Shown here: positions 1-8,103 of the stretch, piece by piece | Layout of the letters: the number at the start of each line of letters is the position of its first letter | How positions within the stretch are numbered: the first letter of the stretch is position 1 | Origin: Cyanobacteria bacterium RUI128 | GTDB taxonomy: Bacteria; Cyanobacteriota; Vampirovibrionia; Gastranaerophilales; Gastranaerophilaceae | NCBI GenBank assembly: GCA_024695725.1 | Contig: JAILHQ010000081.1 | Coordinates: 1-46,759 of the forward strand | Direction: 5' to 3' | DNA: 46,759 nt | Notes under the pieces: generated by a model | The model's database searches: none | What the model was told of the DNA's origin: nothing | Seen by the model: only the letters and a program-made list of their open reading frames with translations | Program-made: the position numbers and the translations under genes

Positions 1-615
1 TTTTGCTTGAAGATAAATTTTTTCTAACCCTAATTCATCTTCATCAATAATACCGTCAATACCACCGTCATGGCTAGTCGGAGTCATTGAACCTACACCA
101 TAGTTCATTTTTTCCATAAGAATTAAGACTATTCTTTCAAACTGAATAGGGTCAACGCTTTTTAACTTTGCCAATAACTCTTTTTTCAAACTTTCTGTGT
201 ATAAACTTTGAGCATTTTCAATTAATTCTTCAGGAGTTTTGTTTTCTTCAATATGCGTTTCTTGTAGTTCTGTTTCTATTTCGGGTTGATCTTCTTTATC
301 TAAATTTTTAAGAAATCTTAAATCTATTCTGTCAGGTTTTGATTTTAATATATTTAATCCCTTTTCAGTTATTCTAAAAGAACCTTTTTCAGGAGATTCG
401 ATTAATTCAGAATTTTTCAAATATTGTTTTGCCCATGCTACACGATTATACATGGTCTTTTGCAATTTACTTGGCAACCATTCATTTCGCTCTTCTTCTG
501 TCAAATTGTACTTATCAGACATTATTTCAACCATTTCTGATAATTTGACAGGTTTGCCGTCTTTTAATAATTCTAACAACGGTAACATTAATGTTTGAAA
601 ATCAGGTATTGCCAT
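1..615 (-). CDS. mrr: Mrr-type restriction endonuclease, C-terminus cut by window edge
   Basis: Type IV restriction enzyme family that cleaves modified DNA. The 205 visible residues begin at an ATG preceded by a good ribosome binding site (AAGGAG, 7 bases upstream). Residues 1-100 resemble the Mrr N-terminal winged-helix domain. From about residue 155 the Mrr catalytic PD-(D/E)xK fold starts: FERIVLILMEKMNYG, then HDGGIDG (residues 182-188, containing the metal-binding Asp) and the Q-A-K motif at 203-205, where the window ends. All catalytic motifs that can be seen are intact, so the truncation is only the window boundary. The gene is divergent from a small unknown gene at 749. Solitary Mrr genes are typical of mobile defence cargo, which fits its place next to a tRNA. 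Family assignment is confident; the specificity cannot be read. Confidence 0.9.
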   Translation of the reverse strand, partial: MAIPDFQTLMLPLLELLKDGKPVKLSEMVEIMSDKYNLTEEERNEWLPSKLQKTMYNRVAWAKQYLKNSELIESPEKGSFRITEKGLNILKSKPDRIDLRFLKNLDKEDQPEIETELQETHIEENKTPEELIENAQSLYTESLKKELLAKLKSVDPIQFERIVLILMEKMNYGVGSMTPTSHDGGIDGIIDEDELGLEKIYLQAK

Positions 616-658
616 ACTTCACTCCTTTTCTTTTAAAGTATCACAAAAATATTTCAAA

Positions 659-671
659 AGACATTGTGTCT
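659..671. promoter_or_regulatory. Short dyad in the mrr promoter region
   Basis: A perfect 5-3-5 dyad (AGACA-TTG-TGTCT) lies in the 133-bp divergent region between mrr and the gene at 749, about 45 bp before the mrr start. It could be an operator for a regulator of the restriction gene. This is inference only; short dyads occur by chance in AT-rich DNA. Confidence 0.2.
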
Positions 672-748
672 GTATGTAAAATTATTCCTGTTTTTTCGCT
701 TTTTTGACTCCTTTCATGTATTGTGTTTCGTGATAGACGGAGGGGATT

Positions 749-958
749 ATGGAAGAAGCAGAATACAATATTACAGAAAAAGAGTTTAAAAAGATTGGCA
801 AATGGGCAGAGAATATTTATAACATTGCCGTCATTGTTGATTATTTTGTTGCAAATCAGCCCGAGATTGAAGAATTATATAATTTAGCACCCGTTATTAA
901 ATCATTAAGACAAAACGCAGATTTACTAAATGCATTTTTTATTGATAACGAAAAATAA
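749..958 (+). CDS. Small acidic helical protein of unknown function
   Basis: A 69-residue protein that I do not recognise. The start is well supported by GGAGGGG six bases before the ATG. The sequence is acidic and predicted largely helical, with no signal peptide, membrane segment or Cys motif; a central hydrophobic stretch (NIAVIVDYFVANQ) and a Leu/Val-spaced C-terminal half suggest a small helical bundle or a partner-binding protein. It is divergent from mrr and stands alone before a non-coding stretch leading to tRNA-Met. It may belong to the same accessory block as mrr, but nothing in the sequence ties it to restriction directly. Confidence 0.65.
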   Translation: MEEAEYNITEKEFKKIGKWAENIYNIAVIVDYFVANQPEIEELYNLAPVIKSLRQNADLLNAFFIDNEK

Positions 959-1015
959 ATTTTAACTTCCGACCTTTTTTATAAAATTTCCTACCTTAAA
1001 ATTTTATTTCGCCAC

Positions 1016-1147
1016 CCAATAAATTCTCATCTCAGGTGAAACAAAGAAAAAATCCCGCAAACCGGCATTGGGACAGAATTAGGAACAAATTAGACAAAAT
1101 TGGAAGATTTTTGGACTTTCAGGACTTATGAAATGAGAATTTATTGG
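1016..1147. repeat. 15-bp perfect inverted repeat enclosing about 100 bp
   Basis: CCAATAAATTCTCAT at 1016-1030 is matched exactly in inverse orientation at 1133-1147. The 102 bp between carry no gene. The ends might be the terminal repeats of a small non-autonomous element or the arms of a structured site. No flanking target duplication is evident. Confidence 0.6.
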
Positions 1148-1229
1148 TTACTTCCAACCGCCAAACCCTTTGCACGCAGGGCTTTATGCCAAAATTCTAA
1201 TATTAGGCGTTTATCTCATCTGAGGTGAA
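1025..1229. repeat. Imperfect direct repeat, 15 of 16 bases
   Basis: TCTCATCTCAGGTGAA at 1025-1040 and TCTCATCTGAGGTGAA at 1214-1229 differ at one base. The first copy overlaps the left arm of the inverted repeat at 1016. It could be a pair of protein-binding sites or the remains of att-like duplication; function unknown. Confidence 0.45.
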
Positions 1230-1331
1230 AAAATACAAAGACTCTGCCGAACAAAACAACTGAGTGTTGTTTTGTGAGAGGGAAGACGTGCGTAGCGCAC
1301 AGCGATTACTCGTGAGGTAAGCAAAAAAATA

Positions 1332-1405
1332 TAGCAAGGGAGAGATTCGAACTCTCGACCTCACGGGTATGAGCCGTGCGCTCTCACCAGCTGAGCTACC
1401 TTGCC
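1332..1405 (-). tRNA. tRNA-Met (CAU), elongator type
   Basis: A 74-base cloverleaf. The acceptor stem GGCAAGG pairs with CCTTGCT (last pair G-U), the D arm is standard, the anticodon stem CACGG/CCGTG encloses the loop CTCATAC with anticodon CAT, and the T arm is GAGAG-TTCGAAT-CTCTC. The CCA end is not encoded. The anticodon-stem region and the AGGTC variable loop closely resemble elongator tRNA-Met of Bacillus, rather than initiator tRNA or the tRNA-Ile that carries CAU before lysidine modification. It is transcribed towards mrr from its own promoter at 1434-1462. Confidence 0.95.
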
Positions 1406-1433
1406 ATATCAATTTATTCAATTGTCTTAGTTG

Positions 1434-1462
1434 ATTATCACATAACCATATCAAAATATCAA
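1434..1462 (-). promoter_or_regulatory. Sigma-70 promoter of tRNA-Met
   Basis: On the minus strand: -35 TTGATA (1457-1462), 17-bp spacer, -10 GATAAT (1434-1439). Transcription would start near 1427, about 22 bases before the mature tRNA 5' end. Confidence 0.7.
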
Positions 1463-1474
1463 GTATTTATTTTA

Positions 1475-2287
1475 TCAGTCTATTGTTGATATAGGATATA
1501 TCGTTCTGTACAGTTTTACCGCATTCAGATCAATCTCTGCGAAGAAACCGCCCTGTTCGTTCTTTGCGTTTGATAATACCTCCGTTGTCGGTGCTATTAC
1601 AAGCGAGTTTCCGATACAGGATACGTTGTCGTTACATTTGCCTGTCTGGTTACATGAAACTATGTAGACAAGGTTATCGTACGCTCTTGTTCTGTTCATT
1701 GCTAACCACATATCCTGTGCGGTTGTTAAGGCTGTTTTATCTTCATATATTTCGTTTGGTACAAGCCAGGCTGTCGGCAGAACAATTATATCGACACCTG
1801 TTTTAGCCAGTTCTTTGTAGTGAAGCGGATATCTAATATCAAAGCATATACCGAGTCCGATACGTCCGAAGTCAAAATCTACGGTAACAAGTTTATCTCC
1901 CGGGGTTATTCTTTCCCCTTCGGTTCCGCCCATATAGTTATACAGGTGAATTTTTCTGTATTTATCAACCACTTTTCCGCTGCGGTCAATAATAAACGAG
2001 GTATTATAAAGTTTATCGTTTTCTTTTTCTATAACCGTGCCGGCAACAATGTTAGTATTGTATTTTTTTGCAAGTTCGCATACGCTTTGGATAGTTTTAC
2101 CGCCGTCTTCGGGTTCAGGCGAATTTAAAAATGAATCGTGATGAATACCTGTTGAGAAAAATTCAGGCAAAATCACAAGATCAAGATTTTTATCGGCGAA
2201 TTTGCCGATAAAATGTTCAACCTTTCTCAGGTTAGCCTCTTTGTTACCGATAATCGGAGTTATTTGTACATTCAATATCCCTGTCAT
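1475..2287 (-). CDS. Carbon-nitrogen hydrolase (nitrilase superfamily amidase)
   Basis: A cytoplasmic amidase of the nitrilase superfamily, 270 residues, the usual length for the omega-amidase/YafV-like branch. The Glu-Lys-Cys triad is complete: E42 in LPEFF, K112 in YRKIHLY and C148 in GICFDIRYP. Likely substrates are small omega-amides such as 2-oxoglutaramate or deaminated glutathione, but the exact one cannot be read from sequence. No ribosome binding site is present. Instead a TATAAT box on the same strand (2294-2299) ends six bases before the ATG, so the mRNA may be leaderless. The gene stands alone; the neighbour at 2341 is on the same strand but separated by 53 bp, which contain this promoter. 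Confidence 0.9.
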   Translation of the reverse strand: MTGILNVQITPIIGNKEANLRKVEHFIGKFADKNLDLVILPEFFSTGIHHDSFLNSPEPEDGGKTIQSVCELAKKYNTNIVAGTVIEKENDKLYNTSFIIDRSGKVVDKYRKIHLYNYMGGTEGERITPGDKLVTVDFDFGRIGLGICFDIRYPLHYKELAKTGVDIIVLPTAWLVPNEIYEDKTALTTAQDMWLAMNRTRAYDNLVYIVSCNQTGKCNDNVSCIGNSLVIAPTTEVLSNAKNEQGGFFAEIDLNAVKLYRTIYPISTID

Positions 2288-2293
2288 AATAAA

Positions 2294-2299
2294 ATTATA
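2294..2299 (-). promoter_or_regulatory. -10 box placed for a leaderless start of the amidase gene
   Basis: TATAAT on the minus strand with six bases between it and the ATG at 2287, putting the expected transcription start on the A of the start codon. The -35 side is weak (TTTTCT at 17 bp). No Shine-Dalgarno sequence is present. Confidence 0.45.
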
Positions 2300-2340
2300 A
2301 TACAGATAAATCCGACAGAAAATAATCGTACTTGAAATTT

Positions 2341-2676
2341 TTATGCTTTAGGTTTTGCACTTAATGCATCAACGTATTTTGCGGCATTTTTAAGCACACC
2401 GAAGGCAGATGTAAAAAGGCCTTCTTCAAATACTTCATCCCCTACTTTTGCGCGTAAGAACGGTATCGGATGACCTGTTGTAACTTTTTTTAAATAACCA
2501 AGGTGCAGATGGATATTTGGTTTTTTCCCTGTTTGACCGGCAATAATTTTATTTGCGGCATCTGCTTTTTTAGGCGATATTGCTCTGTTCAGGTAAGCTA
2601 TTGTTTGTTCGCCTGCGATAAAATTCCCAAAACTTGTTTGGTTTACCGGTTGATTATAGTTGGCTGTGATTCTCAT
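2341..2676 (-). CDS. Lineage-specific protein of unknown function with Asn-rich FG N-terminus
   Basis: A 111-residue protein that I do not recognise. An upstream in-frame ATG (2703) exists, but the ATG at 2676 is preceded by ACAGGAG at a good distance and is preferred. The N-terminus (MRITANYNQPVNQTSFGNF) is rich in Asn and Gln and ends in an SFG motif, like several other unknown proteins in this window (8104, 20526, 3778). The remainder is basic and probably alpha/beta, with conserved-looking PNIHLHLGYLKK and a stretch on protein turnover from a domain PIPFLRAKVGDEVFEEG. No signal peptide or membrane segment. Function is unknown; the N-terminal region may be a tag rather than part of the fold. 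Confidence 0.7.
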   Translation of the reverse strand: MRITANYNQPVNQTSFGNFIAGEQTIAYLNRAISPKKADAANKIIAGQTGKKPNIHLHLGYLKKVTTGHPIPFLRAKVGDEVFEEGLFTSAFGVLKNAAKYVDALSAKPKA

Positions 2677-2762
2677 TTTAAACTCCTGTATCCGCTTGTC
2701 CATTTCATTTTTATATCAAAAACATTATTTATTCAATAACCAGAAAATATAAGTTAACATAT

Positions 2763-3701
2763 TTAGTTAAGCTCTTTATATTTCCCTAAACTGTCGAGCA
2801 CACCGCTCTTGTAGAGTCGTTGTCTATATTCTCCCAAACGCGGATATCCGATAATATGTCCGACATTATCATAGTGCTTTATTATCAATCCCATAGGCTC
2901 TTTTCCGCCGTTCTCCTTATTTTGTTTTACATATTTGCTAAAAAATTCCTCCTGGCTTATTTCGTCTATTTTTTTGCCTACGGGTTCCATGCACTCGTCA
3001 AGATTTTTTGCAAATACGACTCTGTCGATATAATCGTCATTTGTCCTTTTCGGGATAAATACAAATTTCCCCCCGTTTGAATCTACGACGAAGGAATCTG
3101 TTCTGTGCTTAACTGACGATACAATATCCTCACCTGAATGAGGCACGTGTGCTTTTCTTATATCAGGGTTTAGTTTTTCCGTAAATTCCGCGAGAGCTTT
3201 ATCGCAATAATCAAGTGCTGTCGAAATCGGGTGATTGTGAACATCCGCATCTATGTGGCTGCCTTTATAATTTACGCTTTTATGATCTCCGATAGCGTGT
3301 CCGATAATTTCTCCGTCAAAGAATTGGTAGGAATGTTCGACAGGTTCTTTTTGTATTTTATTCATTATTTTGTTTGCAAGAAGTGAATAATATCGTTGTC
3401 TGACAATGTAATCGCCTTTCATTCCAGGTGAAACGTAGTTCCACCATCCGGGAAGATAGTCTTTCCCAGCTTCTTCTTCGTATTTTTTTATAAACCATTC
3501 AGGATCCGAGAGGGTATTCCCTTTTGCTGATAATCTTCTGTGCGGGGCAATTTCATTTATTTCTTCTTCAGTAATTCCGTTCAGGGGAACTTTTCGTTCT
3601 TTTGCGCCGTATTTCAATATGTCAGCCTCTTGTCTTTCTGCGTAAGACAGTACTTTTCTGACAGGTGTTTGTTTAATTCTACTGAAAAAGTTTAGTTTCA
3701 T
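2763..3701 (-). CDS. Unknown protein with JAB/MPN-like HxHP...SxxD motif
   Basis: 312 residues from the ATG at 3701 (MKLNFFSRIK). Earlier in-frame ATGs at 3716, 3719 and 3815 exist; none has a ribosome binding site, and 3815 would overlap the divergent gene, so the start is uncertain. The middle contains DADVHNHP (H155 and H157) followed, after an insertion of about 30 residues, by PHSGEDI (S189, D192), with a Glu at 131. The order Glu...HxHP...SxxD is that of the JAMM metal centre in JAB1/MPN metalloproteases and in HNHP-type domains of polymorphic toxins. The spacing between HxHP and SxxD is longer than usual, so this is a suggestion, not an identification. No signal peptide is seen. Confidence 0.6.
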   Translation of the reverse strand: MKLNFFSRIKQTPVRKVLSYAERQEADILKYGAKERKVPLNGITEEEINEIAPHRRLSAKGNTLSDPEWFIKKYEEEAGKDYLPGWWNYVSPGMKGDYIVRQRYYSLLANKIMNKIQKEPVEHSYQFFDGEIIGHAIGDHKSVNYKGSHIDADVHNHPISTALDYCDKALAEFTEKLNPDIRKAHVPHSGEDIVSSVKHRTDSFVVDSNGGKFVFIPKRTNDDYIDRVVFAKNLDECMEPVGKKIDEISQEEFFSKYVKQNKENGGKEPMGLIIKHYDNVGHIIGYPRLGEYRQRLYKSGVLDSLGKYKELN

Positions 3702-3777
3702 ATCATATACAAACATCATAAATATAGAATTTGCTATATTGGGCAAAAAAAAATATTTTTGGGTATTAAACCGATGT

Positions 3778-4617
3778 ATGCTTGTAAATTTTTCAGGAAT
3801 TAACAACGGATACATATATAATAATCAACCACGTTTTATTAATTTTTGCGGGACACGGGAACCCGTATCGGACAGATTTGAAAAAAGCGGGGAACCGATT
3901 GAGTTGGGGATTTTTAATCCGTTTTCTGATAAATTTATGCACAAAAAGGAAAGAATAGATTTAGAGCAGCCATGCAGGTTTGAAATAAAGGATACAAAAG
4001 ACAAATATCATCCGTTAGTTGTTGATTATGACCCGTCAAGAACAGGTATTATAAGAAACAGAAGGAATGGTCTTCCCGTTGTTGTAAATATCCTGAAATT
4101 AGAGTGTCCGTATTATGATAACCAGACAGCATACGCTTTTATGTCAAAAGATTTAAAGCAGCAATACGGATATGTCAGCCTGTGTATTCCAATGATAGAT
4201 GACAAGAATTCGGGAGGGTTGCTTAAAGACTATCCTGAATACGGTATAACAGGAAAACGGGCTATTGTGTCTTACCTGAGAAATTTTGATGAAGATAATG
4301 TTTGCGGAGTTGGGAAACTTGCAGACAGACTGGGGGTGCAATATTGTCTTGAAAACGGGTTTGAACCGAACATAATGTCTTATGCCGACGAATATTCGCA
4401 TGTTGCTCATTTTAAGAGAGGTAAAAGGTTTATCCCGCCTGAAGAGGGAAGTGAAGATTATAAGTTTCTGAAAGATCAGTATGGCATAACTGATCCTAAC
4501 GAAATTTTGCAGTATTTAATTCAGGATGCGGAATGGAACGGCACAGATGTCGATTTGACGGGCTGGGGATATTTGATGATGTACCTGCCAAAGGATATGA
4601 TTGATAAATACAGATAA
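3778..4617 (+). CDS. Unknown protein, possible GNAT-like fold, with NFCG N-terminus
   Basis: 279 residues from the ATG at 3778. An upstream TTG-initiated version (3739) would overlap the region of the divergent gene. No ribosome binding site is visible. The N-terminus (LVNFSGINNGYIYNNQP, then FINFCG) is Asn-rich and ends in an F-x-G motif like other unknown proteins here. The C-terminal half has a G-x-G-x-L segment (CGVGKLADRLGVQYCLENGF), then SYADEYSHVAHFKRGKRF, which resembles the acetyl-CoA-binding and C-terminal strands of GNAT acetyltransferases. This is weak, shape-based similarity. The gene is divergent from 3701 and upstream of a secreted repeat protein. Confidence 0.6.
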   Translation: MLVNFSGINNGYIYNNQPRFINFCGTREPVSDRFEKSGEPIELGIFNPFSDKFMHKKERIDLEQPCRFEIKDTKDKYHPLVVDYDPSRTGIIRNRRNGLPVVVNILKLECPYYDNQTAYAFMSKDLKQQYGYVSLCIPMIDDKNSGGLLKDYPEYGITGKRAIVSYLRNFDEDNVCGVGKLADRLGVQYCLENGFEPNIMSYADEYSHVAHFKRGKRFIPPEEGSEDYKFLKDQYGITDPNEILQYLIQDAEWNGTDVDLTGWGYLMMYLPKDMIDKYR

Positions 4618-4684
4618 AAAATTCTTATATATGTCCGTTTTTGACATTATGATAAACTATTATAAAAATAAAAGGAGTTTTTTT

Positions 4685-5110
4685 ATGAAGAAAAATGTTT
4701 TTATTGCTTTGATGGTTGTTATTTTGGCAGGGAATGTTGGGTTTTGTCTGACATCTTATGATAAATACGGTAATCGTACCGGAAGTTACAAGACAAATTC
4801 TAACGGAACGGTTACCAGATATGACAAATACGGAAACAGAACGGGAAGCTATAAGACAGACTCTTTTGGCAGAACTGTAGAATACGATAGATATGGAAAC
4901 CGTACAGGAAGTTACAAAACGGATTCTTTTGGCAGGACATACAGATATGATCAGTACGGAAACCGTACAGAATCTTATAAAACAGATTCTTCAGGCCGTA
5001 CGTATAGATATGACCAATACGGAAACAGAACAGGGAGTTACAAAACTGATTCTTCGGGAAGAATAATTGAATACGACAGATATGGAAACCGTACGGGGAG
5101 TTATAAATAA
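4685..5110 (+). CDS. Secreted protein built of 21-residue YD-like repeats
   Basis: 141 residues. The start at 4685 has AAAGGAG eight bases upstream. Residues 1-21 form a typical signal peptide (MKKN, then a hydrophobic core, ending near GFC); a Cys at 21 leaves open whether it is lipid-modified, although the lipobox is poor. From residue 25 to the end the protein consists of five full 21-residue units and a 12-residue partial one, with consensus YDxYGNRTGSYKTDSxGRTxx. The YDxxGNRT core resembles the YD repeats of Rhs and teneurin proteins, but there is no Rhs core or toxin domain. Probably a surface or periplasmic fibre-like or carbohydrate-binding protein. The number of repeats is likely to vary between strains. 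Confidence 0.85.
   Translation: MKKNVFIALMVVILAGNVGFCLTSYDKYGNRTGSYKTNSNGTVTRYDKYGNRTGSYKTDSFGRTVEYDRYGNRTGSYKTDSFGRTYRYDQYGNRTESYKTDSSGRTYRYDQYGNRTGSYKTDSSGRIIEYDRYGNRTGSYK
4757..5107 (+). repeat. 63-bp coding tandem repeat, about 5.6 copies
   Basis: Five 63-bp units and a partial sixth encode the YDxYGNRTGSYKTDSxGRT repeat. Third-codon-position differences between units show that the array is not a very recent expansion, but the protein is held nearly constant. Confidence 0.95.
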
Positions 5111-5279
5111 AAGATATCATTCAGCACAAAATTTATATTTACCCCTTACCCAAAAATATTATAAGTTATGTGTATCTTTTTTCGCCGATATGCTTGATAT
5201 TCACTATGTTCATGTTACTATCATGGGTGTAATAATAGCATTTTAGTAAATGGTATAAAAATAAAGGAGAAAACAAATT

Positions 5280-7940
5280 ATGGCAGAAAAAAGAGTTTGG
5301 CTTTTTAGAGAAGGCAAAGCCGATATGCGTAATCTCTTAGGTGGTAAAGGTGCGAACCTTGCAGAAATGACTAACTTAGGTCTTCCTGTACCTCCGGGAT
5401 TAACTATCACAACTGAAACTTGTATGGAATACATCAACAACGGCAACAAAATGCCTGAAGGTTTGATGGATGAAGTTAAATACTACTTAAAAGAAGTAGA
5501 ACAACAAGCAGGTAAAAAGTTTGGCGATAAGACTAACCCGTTATTAGTTTCAGTTCGTTCAGGTGCAAGAGTTTCTATGCCTGGTATGATGGAAACTATT
5601 TTGAACTTAGGCTTGAATGATGAAACAGTAGAAGCTATGGTTGCTTTAACTAATAATCCACGTTTCTGCTACGATTCATACAGAAGATTTTTAACAATGT
5701 TCGGTTCTGTTGCTTGGGAAATGGACAGACAAAAATACTTCGAATCAGAAGTTGAAAAAGTTAAGGCTAGAGAAGGTGTTACAGAAGATACTCAAATCTC
5801 TGCTGAAGGTTGGAAATCTTTGATTCCTATCTACAAACAAACAATTAAAGAAGTAACAGGTAAAGAATTTCCGCAAGATCCGTATGTACAACTTCAGGAA
5901 GCTATTGAAGCAGTATTTAGATCTTGGAACATCCCTAGAGCCGTTGCTTACAGAAATATGAACAAAATTGACCACAATTACGGTACCGCTGTTAACGTTC
6001 AAACAATGGTTTTCGGTAACATGGGTAACGACTGTGCAACAGGTGTTTCATTCACAAGAAACCCTGCTACAGGTGAAAACAAATTCTATGGTGAATACCT
6101 TGTAAACGCACAGGGTGAAGACGTTGTTGCCGGTATCAGAACTCCAAAACAAATCGCTGAATTGGAAACTGATATGCCTGACATCTACCGTCAATATGTT
6201 GACATTGCAAAACAGCTTGAAAAAGGTTATCACGATGTTCAGGATATGGAATTTACTGTTGAACGCGGTAAATTGTGGATTCTTCAAACAAGAAACGGTA
6301 AGAGAACAGCTAAGGCTGCTATCAAAATTGCTGTAGATATGTACAACGAAGGTATTATTTCTAAGGAAGAAGCAATCATGCAGGTTGACCCTTATTCAGT
6401 TTACCAGGTATTGCTTCCTTGCTTCAACCCTGCAGCTGTTAAGCACTCTCACAAGGTTTCTAAGGGTGTAAATGCATCTCCGGGTGCTGCTGTAGGTAAG
6501 ATTGTATTCGATACTGAAGAAGCAGCAAGACGTGGTGAAGCAGGCGAAAAAGTTATCTTAGTCAGAATTGAAACTTGTCCTGATGACATTCACGGTATGG
6601 CTGTTTCTCAAGGTGTACTTACTCTCAGAGGCGGTGCAACATCTCACGCAGCTGTTGTTGCTAAAGGTATGGGTAAACCTTGCGTTTCAGGTTGTGAAGA
6701 CCTTAAGATTGACTTAGCTAACGAAACAATTACTTGTTCAGACGGAACTGTATTCCACAAGGATGATGTTATTTCTCTTGACGGTGGTACAGGTGAAGTT
6801 ATGGAAGGTGCTATCGATATGGTTCAAGCAGGTCTTGACTCTGATTTCGAAACCTTCTTCGGCTGGGTTAATGAAATTAAACAATTAAAGGTAGAATCAA
6901 ATGCTGATACTCCTAAAGATATAGAAAACTCACTGAAGTTTGGTGCTGAAGGTGTTGGTCTTTGTCGTACAGAACACATGTTCATGGACCCTGACAGATT
7001 ACCTTGGGTACAAAAGATGATTATTGCAGGTACTAAGGAAGCTCGTAAAGAAGCTTTGGATCACTTGTTACCAATGCAATATGATGATTTCTATAAAATG
7101 TTCAAGGCTTTAGGTAATATGCCTTTGACAGTTCGTCTTTTAGACCCGCCTCTTCACGAATTCTTACCTTCTAAGATAGAATTGGTTGAAAAGGTTGCTA
7201 CAAAGAAAGCATTAGGTCAAAACTGTGCAGAAGACGAAAAAATGTTAGAAATTGTTGAAAACCTTTCAGAATCTAACCCAATGATGGGCTTGAGAGGCTG
7301 CCGTTTAGGCTTAACTTATCCTGAAATCAACGAAATGCAAGTTAGAGCAATCTTCGAAGCTTGCTGTGATTTGAAGAAGGAAGGTTATGCAGTTCAACCA
7401 TGGATAATGGTTCCTCTTATCGGTCACATCAACGAATTGAAGACAGCTAAGGCTACTTTGGTTTCAGTTGCTGAACAAGTTATGCAGGAAAAGGGTATCA
7501 ATCTTGAATACAAATTTGGTACAATGATTGAAATCCCTAGAGCTGCATTGACTGCTAAAGAAATTGCAACAGAAGCTGAATTCTTCTCTTACGGTACAAA
7601 TGACTTAACTCAGATGACATTTGGTTACTCAAGAGATGATGCTGAAGGTAAATTCTTAAAGAACTACGTAGAACAAAAGATATTACCTACTAACCCGTTC
7701 GTAACATTAGACGAAAACGGTGTAGGCAGATTAATTGAAATGTCTATCAATGAAGGCAAAGAAATTAATCACAGCCTCGTTGGCGGTATCTGTGGTGAAC
7801 ACGGTGGTGACCCTGACTCTGTTAAATATGCTCACAGAATCGGTTTGAACTACGTATCTTGTTCTCCGTTCAGAATCCCTCAAGCTAGACTTGCTGCTGC
7901 TCAAGCAGTTATCGAATCTAAAAAGTTAGCAAACGTATAG
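5280..7940 (+). CDS. ppdK: Pyruvate, phosphate dikinase
   Basis: Interconverts pyruvate, ATP and phosphate with phosphoenolpyruvate, AMP and pyrophosphate; in anaerobes it usually works in glycolysis, recovering energy from pyrophosphate. At 886 residues it is full length. The N-terminal nucleotide-binding domain starts with LLGGKGANLAEM; the swivelling phospho-His domain has GGATSHAAVVAKGMGKP with catalytic H456; the C-terminal PEP/pyruvate barrel ends with GGICGEHGGDP and catalytic C838. Both positions correspond to H455 and C831 of the Clostridium symbiosum enzyme. The ribosome binding site AAGGAG lies ten bases upstream. The gene is monocistronic, closed by a strong terminator at 7959. 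Codon use is more restricted than in its neighbours, as in highly expressed genes. Confidence 0.98.
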   Translation: MAEKRVWLFREGKADMRNLLGGKGANLAEMTNLGLPVPPGLTITTETCMEYINNGNKMPEGLMDEVKYYLKEVEQQAGKKFGDKTNPLLVSVRSGARVSMPGMMETILNLGLNDETVEAMVALTNNPRFCYDSYRRFLTMFGSVAWEMDRQKYFESEVEKVKAREGVTEDTQISAEGWKSLIPIYKQTIKEVTGKEFPQDPYVQLQEAIEAVFRSWNIPRAVAYRNMNKIDHNYGTAVNVQTMVFGNMGNDCATGVSFTRNPATGENKFYGEYLVNAQGEDVVAGIRTPKQIAELETDMPDIYRQYVDIAKQLEKGYHDVQDMEFTVERGKLWILQTRNGKRTAKAAIKIAVDMYNEGIISKEEAIMQVDPYSVYQVLLPCFNPAAVKHSHKVSKGVNASPGAAVGKIVFDTEEAARRGEAGEKVILVRIETCPDDIHGMAVSQGVLTLRGGATSHAAVVAKGMGKPCVSGCEDLKIDLANETITCSDGTVFHKDDVISLDGGTGEVMEGAIDMVQAGLDSDFETFFGWVNEIKQLKVESNADTPKDIENSLKFGAEGVGLCRTEHMFMDPDRLPWVQKMIIAGTKEARKEALDHLLPMQYDDFYKMFKALGNMPLTVRLLDPPLHEFLPSKIELVEKVATKKALGQNCAEDEKMLEIVENLSESNPMMGLRGCRLGLTYPEINEMQVRAIFEACCDLKKEGYAVQPWIMVPLIGHINELKTAKATLVSVAEQVMQEKGINLEYKFGTMIEIPRAALTAKEIATEAEFFSYGTNDLTQMTFGYSRDDAEGKFLKNYVEQKILPTNPFVTLDENGVGRLIEMSINEGKEINHSLVGGICGEHGGDPDSVKYAHRIGLNYVSCSPFRIPQARLAAAQAVIESKKLANV

Positions 7941-7958
7941 TTTGAACTAATATAGAAG

Positions 7959-7995
7959 AACAGGTTGTATCAAATGATACAGCCTGTTTTTATTT
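7959..7995 (+). terminator. Rho-independent terminator of ppdK
   Basis: A 14-bp stem (AACAGGTTGTATCA / TGATACAGCCTGTT, one G-U pair), a two-base loop, then TTTATTTT. The stem is nearly identical to that of the terminator at 8588. Confidence 0.9.
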
Positions 7996-8103
7996 TACAG
8001 ATATTAAAAACTGTAAAGATTATAATTACCCATCAGGCAAAATAAACAAAATATTTTTTTACACGATTTATTATAAACACGAGAACAAATAAGGAGATTT
8101 ATA

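Larger units (their letters stand above)
959..1331. other. Non-coding stretch beside tRNA-Met with short repeats
   Basis: There is no credible gene in these 373 bases. A frame on the minus strand (1203-1454) only runs through the tRNA. The stretch contains a 15-bp perfect inverted repeat and a 15/16 direct repeat (listed separately) and a small hairpin (TGCG-CTA-CGCA on the tRNA strand, downstream of the tRNA). It lies at the 3' side of the tRNA, the usual site for integrase attachment, but no integrase gene and no copy of the tRNA 3' end are visible inside the window. Confidence 0.5.

Noticed and set aside
1203..1454. An 83-codon frame on the minus strand
   Set aside because: It runs through the tRNA-Met gene and its promoter, has no ribosome binding site and no protein-like composition.
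4757..5107. Regular repeats that might be read as a CRISPR array
   Set aside because: Units of 63 bp are continuous coding repeats without spacers; the same holds for the 57-bp repeats at 21129. No cas genes are present.
4812..5120. Minus-strand frame opposite the YD-like repeats
   Set aside because: A mirror of the 63-bp repeat; no start signal.
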